Assembly (NCBI RefSeq): GCF_014205295.1
Contig: NZ_JACHNF010000001.1
Coordinates: forward strand, 2,604,001 to 2,668,000
DNA from: Kribbella solani
GTDB taxonomy: Bacteria; Actinomycetota; Actinomycetes; Propionibacteriales; Kribbellaceae
Direction of reading: 5' to 3'
DNA length: 64,000 nucleotides
Shown here: positions 60,249-64,000 of the stretch, piece after piece
How the letters are laid out: every line of letters begins with the position of its first letter
Numbering within the stretch: the stretch's first letter is position 1
The notes under the pieces: model-generated
Database searches by the model: none
The model's input: the letters and a program-made list of their open reading frames with translations, nothing else
Told to the model about the DNA's origin: nothing
Made by a program: the position numbers and the translations under genes

Positions 60249-60892
60249 CCGGCCTCCCGCAGCCGCCGGGCGAACGCCGCGGCCGCCGCGCCCGGGTCGT
60301 CCGCCGCCGTGATCGCGCGGACCACCACCACTCGGGTCGCACCGGCTTCCAGTACGTCGTCCAGCCGCTCCAGATCGATGCCACCGATCGCGAACCACGG
60401 CTTCGACTGAGTCCGGCTCGCGGCGTACGACACCAGCTCCAGACCGGCGGCCTTGCGGCCCGGCTTGGTGGGCGTCTCCCAGGTCGGCCCGACGCAAAAG
60501 TAGTCCGACCCCTGCTCGTCCACCGCCGCGTTCACTTGACTGAAGGTGTGCGTGGACCGTCCGACGATCGGCTCCGGTCCGATGATCGCCCTGGCGGCAT
60601 GCACCGGCAGGTCCCGCTGGCCCAAGTGCAGTACGTCCGCTCCGGCCGCGAAAGCGATGTCCGCGCGGTCGTTCACCGCCAGCAGCTTCCCGTGCCGCTT
60701 GCAGCTGTCCGCGAACACCTCCAGCGCGGCCAGCTCGTCGGCAGCCTCCATGTCCTTCTGCCGGAGCTGCACGATGTCCACACCGCCAGCCAGCGCGGCG
60801 TCGAGGAACTGCTCGAGGTCACCCTGCTTCTCGCGCGCGTCGGTACACAGGTAGAGGCGGGCATCAGCCAAACGATCGGTGTGGTCGCTCAC
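60245..60892 (-). CDS. thiE: Thiamine-phosphate synthase
   Basis: This 215-residue cytoplasmic enzyme joins HMP-pyrophosphate and thiazole phosphate to make thiamine phosphate. The TIM-barrel motifs are in order: [86 protein letters not shown], and [30 protein letters not shown]. The GTG at 60892 is a sensible start; the frame runs on into the thiO promoter. It diverges from thiO with a 42-bp gap and is translationally coupled to the RNase gene. No TPP riboswitch is visible. Confidence 0.95.
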   Translation of the reverse strand: MSDHTDRLADARLYLCTDAREKQGDLEQFLDAALAGGVDIVQLRQKDMEAADELAALEVFADSCKRHGKLLAVNDRADIAFAAGADVLHLGQRDLPVHAARAIIGPEPIVGRSTHTFSQVNAAVDEQGSDYFCVGPTWETPTKPGRKAAGLELVSYAASRTQSKPWFAIGGIDLERLDDVLEAGATRVVVVRAITAADDPGAAAAAFARRLREAG

Positions 60893-60922
60893 ACCCCAAA
60901 GCCTGCCATGTCTCTCCAGAAG

Positions 60923-60928
60923 TAGGCT
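60923..60928 (+). promoter_or_regulatory. -10 box of a probably leaderless thiO transcript
   Basis: TAGGCT stands 6 bases before the ATG at 60935. The same arrangement is seen at several other genes here. Confidence 0.45.
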
Positions 60929-60934
60929 GACGGC

Positions 60935-62074
60935 ATGCCTGAGCACACATCCGATGTAGTAGTGATCGGCGCCGGGCTGATCGGGCTTTCCGTTGCCTGG
61001 CGGCTGGCTACGGATGGCGTGCGGGTGACGGTGTGCGATCCGACTCCCGGTGCGCAGACCTCGAATGTCGCAGCCGGCATGCTGGCGCCAGTCACTGAGG
61101 TGGAGTACGGCGAGGACGACCTGCTCGCGCTGAACCTGGCATCCGTCAACGCCTGGCCGAGGTTCGCCGCCGAGCTCGAGGAGTTCACCGGACTACCGGC
61201 CGGACTGCACCAGACCGGCACTCTGGCGGTCGCGTACGACGTGGACGACGCGGCTGCACTACGCCGACTCGCGGAGTACCAGCGGCGACTCGGACTCGAA
61301 GTGGAAGAGCTGACCGGCCGCGACGCCCGCCGCCGCGAGCCACTACTCGCTACCGGTGTGTCAGGCGGCGTATGGGTTCCGGGTGATCACTCAGTCGACA
61401 ACAGGCAGGCAGTGACCACTCTGCTCGAAGCCGTCGACCGCTCCGGCGTGCTGCTACTCCGCCGGCGCGTGACACGCGTACTCACTTCCGGTACGACCGC
61501 CGTCGGCGTACAACTCGACAACGGCGACACTATGCACGCCGGTCAGATCGTCGTCGCGGCCGGGCCGTGGTCGCCGCAGCTGGACGGCGTACCGGAAGAG
61601 CTCCGTCCACCAGTCCGGCCAGTCAAGGGCGAGCTACTACGACTGCGAGTCCCAGAAGCGTACCGACCGGCGCTGCAGCACACTGTCCGCGCAACAGCCC
61701 GTGGCTTCTCGGTCTACCTGGTCCCACGACCAGGCGGTGAGCTCGTAGTCGGTGCAACCACCAGTGAGCTCGGCTACGACACCAGAGTGCTTGCCGGAGG
61801 CGCATTCGCATTGCTCCGCGATGCACGGACCGTACTGCCGATCACTGACGAGCTGGAACTGGTGGAGACCATCGCCGGTCTCCGTCCGGCCACTCCGGAC
61901 AACGCGCCGGTGCTCGGCCCGTCCGGTCTGGATCGGTTGCTCTGGGCAACCGGTCACTACCGGAACGGCGTCCTGCTGACACCGGTCACCGCCCAGGTGA
62001 TCGCCGACACGATCCGGACCGGCAGCGTGCCGGAGCTCGGCAAACCGTTCCTCGCCAGCCGCTTCGGCCGCTGA
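60935..62074 (+). CDS. thiO: Glycine oxidase ThiO
   Basis: This 379-residue FAD enzyme makes the imine of glycine for the thiazole ring. [30 protein letters not shown] is the FAD loop, followed by [22 protein letters not shown], a ThiO-type stretch. [32 protein letters not shown] and [26 protein letters not shown] are the DAO-superfamily motifs. [17 protein letters not shown] and [19 protein letters not shown] close it. It often precedes thiS-thiG, but those genes are not in the window and the next gene is unrelated. Confidence 0.94.
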   Translation: MPEHTSDVVVIGAGLIGLSVAWRLATDGVRVTVCDPTPGAQTSNVAAGMLAPVTEVEYGEDDLLALNLASVNAWPRFAAELEEFTGLPAGLHQTGTLAVAYDVDDAAALRRLAEYQRRLGLEVEELTGRDARRREPLLATGVSGGVWVPGDHSVDNRQAVTTLLEAVDRSGVLLLRRRVTRVLTSGTTAVGVQLDNGDTMHAGQIVVAAGPWSPQLDGVPEELRPPVRPVKGELLRLRVPEAYRPALQHTVRATARGFSVYLVPRPGGELVVGATTSELGYDTRVLAGGAFALLRDARTVLPITDELELVETIAGLRPATPDNAPVLGPSGLDRLLWATGHYRNGVLLTPVTAQVIADTIRTGSVPELGKPFLASRFGR

Positions 62075-62137
62075 CTCACGGTTGCCATCGGCAACCGGAA
62101 ACCTTGTGAACGACAACGGTGTAGTTCAGCCTTGAAT

Positions 62138-62163
62138 TGTAAACATTGAGTTACAGGCGTAAC
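62138..62163. promoter_or_regulatory. Overlapping small dyads in the AT-rich gap upstream of the LysM gene
   Basis: TGTAA (62138-62142) with TTACA (62151-62155), and GTTAC (62150-62154) with GTAAC (62159-62163), overlap in the 168-bp gap between thiO and the LysM gene. The gap is clearly less GC-rich than its surroundings. These may be regulator sites; no known riboswitch class was recognised. Confidence 0.35.
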
Positions 62164-62242
62164 ACTCACCCCATCCACCCCTGTTGTCACATCAGTAACA
62201 GCACATACGGTCAGATGACGTTCACACGGGGAGTTGGATGCC

Positions 62243-63196
62243 ATGCGCAACGTCTTACGGGTCCTCAGCGGACTCGCCGTACCGGTTCTCGCCGCTGCCG
62301 TGATCACCGCCGGCGCACCCGGATTCGGTGCCTACAAGGTCAAACAGGGTGACACCCTGAGCCACATCGCCGACCAGTACGGCACGTCCGTCCGCCGGCT
62401 GGTGGCGCTGAACAACCTGCCGGGCAACGGCAACGCGATCTACGCCGGCGAGCTGCTGAAGGTGCCGACACCAGGAACCGCGGCCAAACCCGCCCGGCCC
62501 GCGCAGCCGGCCAAGCGGTCCCAGCTCGGCCGGGTGACGTACGTCGTGAAGGCCGGCAACACGATCTCCGGCATCGCCAAGCGGTTCAAGTGCTCGCAGG
62601 CCAATCTGCTCGCCGCCAACGGGCTGAAGCCGAGCGACCACATCTACATCGGCAAGCCACTGCAGGTCCCGGTGAAGATCCGGCCGAAGGCGCGCACCGA
62701 CAACACCTTCGCGGGGCGTACGTACGCCGACCACGTGGTCGCCCAGGCGAACCGGAACCGGGCGATCCTGAAGAAGCGCAAGCTGCCGACCCGCTCGCAC
62801 ATGCGGTCACTCATTGTCACCACCTCGAAGCGCTACGGCGTCGATCCGGAGCTCGCCCTCGCGGTCAGCTGGCAGGAGTCCGGCTGGAAGCAGCGGGTCG
62901 TCTCCCCGGCGAACGCGGTGGGCGCGATGCAGGTGATCCCGTCGACCGGCAAGTTCGCGTCCCAGATCGTCGGCCGGGACCTGGACCTGCTGAAGCCGGC
63001 CGACAACGTCACCGCCGGAGTGGTCCTGCTCAGCCGCCTCACCGGCGCCGCCGAACTGGACATCGCGGTGGCCGGCTACTACCAGGGCCTCGGCGGCGTG
63101 AAGAAGAACGGGATGTACCCGGACACCAAGCTGTACGTCCAGAATGTCCTCCGCATCAAGGCCCAGCTGGAACGCGGGTGGGACCCGCTGCGGTGA
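62243..63196 (+). CDS. Secreted LysM-lytic transglycosylase
   Basis: This is an exported cell wall enzyme of about 317 residues. A signal peptide ([25 protein letters not shown]) is followed by two LysM domains: [29 protein letters not shown] (about 32-76) and [29 protein letters not shown] (about 96-140), which bind GlcNAc-containing glycans. The C-terminal SLT domain (about 190-310) has [25 protein letters not shown] with the catalytic Glu in [16 protein letters not shown] completes the domain. The ATG at 62243 follows GGGGAG by 9 bases; a TTG nine bases earlier is less likely. It may act in wall turnover or spore germination-like processes. Confidence 0.92.
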   Translation: MRNVLRVLSGLAVPVLAAAVITAGAPGFGAYKVKQGDTLSHIADQYGTSVRRLVALNNLPGNGNAIYAGELLKVPTPGTAAKPARPAQPAKRSQLGRVTYVVKAGNTISGIAKRFKCSQANLLAANGLKPSDHIYIGKPLQVPVKIRPKARTDNTFAGRTYADHVVAQANRNRAILKKRKLPTRSHMRSLIVTTSKRYGVDPELALAVSWQESGWKQRVVSPANAVGAMQVIPSTGKFASQIVGRDLDLLKPADNVTAGVVLLSRLTGAAELDIAVAGYYQGLGGVKKNGMYPDTKLYVQNVLRIKAQLERGWDPLR

Positions 63197-63270
63197 GCCT
63201 GGCGCAAGCGGGCTGAGACGTTATCTACACTCTCTGAGCAGACGGTTTGGGGAGAGGCGGCTCACCGCAA

Positions 63271-64000
63271 GTGACGGACGACGTGGACACGCAGGTCAGC
63301 GACCGCCTCGTCGGGCGCGTGCTCGACGGTCGGTACCGCGTGGGCCCGCGCGTCGCCAAGGGCGGGATGGCCACCGTCTACCAGGCGCTGGACATGCGGC
63401 TGGACCGGACCGTAGCGGTCAAGGTGATGCACGACGGGCTCGGCGACGACGCGCAGTTCACCCGCCGGTTCGTGGCCGAGGCCCGGGCCGCCGCCCGCCT
63501 GTCGAACCCGAACGTGGTGGCGGTCTTCGACCAGGGCGACGACGGCGGCACGCTGTTCCTGGCAATGGAGTACGTGCCCGGCCGCACGCTGCGGGACGTC
63601 ATCCGAGAGGAGGCACCGCTCTCCCCCGCCCGCGCGCTGGACCTGCTGGCACCGGTGCTGTCCGCACTGTCGGCCGCCCACGACGCGGGCATCGTGCACC
63701 GCGACATCAAGCCAGAGAACGTACTGATCTCGACCAAGGGCGAGGTGAAGGTCGCCGACTTCGGTCTGGCCCGTGCGGTCAGTGCCAGCGGCAACACCGC
63801 CACCCAGGGCCTGCTGATGGGCACAGTGTCGTACCTGGCACCCGAACTGGTCACCGACGGCAGCGCCGACGCCCGCTCGGACGTGTACTCGGCGGGCATC
63901 CTGCTGTACGAGATGCTCACCGGCAACAAGCCGCACTCGGGTGACACCCCGATCCAGGTCGCGTACGCACACGTGCACGCCGACGTACCTGCACCGTCGC
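63271..64000 (+). CDS. Serine/threonine protein kinase, 3' end outside window
   Basis: About 243 residues are visible. They form most of a Hanks-type kinase domain: RVAKGGMATVYQALD (Gly loop), VAVKVMHDG with the Lys, IVHRDIKPENVLI (catalytic loop), VADFGLARAV (DFG), GTVSYLAPELVTDG (activation segment) and DVYSAGILLYEML. Actinobacterial kinases of this type usually continue with a membrane span and PASTA repeats that bind muropeptides; this cannot be seen here. GTG at 63271 is preceded by GGGGAGAGG with a rather long spacer. The wall-related neighbour and the dcw cluster make a division or wall role plausible but unproven. Confidence 0.92.
   Translation, partial: MTDDVDTQVSDRLVGRVLDGRYRVGPRVAKGGMATVYQALDMRLDRTVAVKVMHDGLGDDAQFTRRFVAEARAAARLSNPNVVAVFDQGDDGGTLFLAMEYVPGRTLRDVIREEAPLSPARALDLLAPVLSALSAAHDAGIVHRDIKPENVLISTKGEVKVADFGLARAVSASGNTATQGLLMGTVSYLAPELVTDGSADARSDVYSAGILLYEMLTGNKPHSGDTPIQVAYAHVHADVPAPS

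Noticed and set aside
60893..60934. TPP riboswitch between thiE and thiO
   Set aside because: The gap is only 42 bp and lacks the conserved CTGAGA and ACCTGA-type segments.
62075..62242. A c-di-AMP-type riboswitch upstream of the LysM gene
   Set aside because: Such switches are known before wall hydrolases, but the conserved core segments were not found in these 168 bases.

Overview
This window is a very GC-rich chromosomal segment from an actinomycete. The main evidence is the full division and cell wall (dcw) cluster with Wag31/DivIVA, SepF and YggT attached. Other support comes from an ileS T-box with the SD-sequestering design known from actinobacteria, an exact actinobacterial SOS box, a class II HelD, and families such as DUF3040, DUF2567, DUF6504 and SAV_6107-type HEPN. 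The gene set suggests a Kribbella or Nocardioides relative; this is an inference without any database search. No rRNA, tRNA, CRISPR array or prophage was seen.

Bases 1-6600 hold accessory and membrane genes: a 5'-truncated DHFR-like reductase, an MmyB-like regulator with a VOC protein, a divergent MFS transporter with a hydrolase, a DUF3352 protein and a DUF2567 protein. Bases 6600-13400 run leftwards with dnaE, an RluA-type pseudouridine synthase, lspA, a DksA/TraR zinc-finger protein and a DUF167 protein. ileS then runs rightwards behind its T-box (13463-16851), and a long hairpin separates it from wag31.

Bases 17099-38682 are the dcw cluster on the minus strand. In transcription order it is mraZ, rsmH, ftsL, ftsI, murE, murF, mraY, murD, ftsW, murG, murC, ftsQ, ftsZ, then (after an inserted ArsR/S41 pair) pgeF, yggS, sepF, yggT and wag31. 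Most junctions are stop/start overlaps, as in a translationally coupled operon. The mraZ promoter carries four MraZ-type 10-bp repeats. A second set of such repeats faces the divergent moxR-DUF58-tgpA operon (39144-43894), so MraZ may control both sides.

Bases 43900-55720 hold DUF3040, two methyltransferases (one fused to DUF480), an SOS-box operon (DUF6504, HEPN, zinc ribbon), a YbaK-type deacylase, a modular amidase, a DUF4126 membrane protein, an FAD oxidoreductase and HelD. The intergenic spaces here contain a family of near-identical CCCCAAACCGGTTTGGGG palindromes. A 163-bp MITE-like element follows HelD.

Bases 55922-64000 hold sixA and metF, a polyprenyl diphosphate synthase, an HTH/DUF4180 divergent pair, thiE coupled to a secreted RNase and its barstar-type inhibitor, thiO, a LysM/transglycosylase protein, and the start of a Ser/Thr kinase that runs off the window. 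Several genes seem to be leaderless, with a TANNCT-type -10 box placed 6-7 bases before the start codon.
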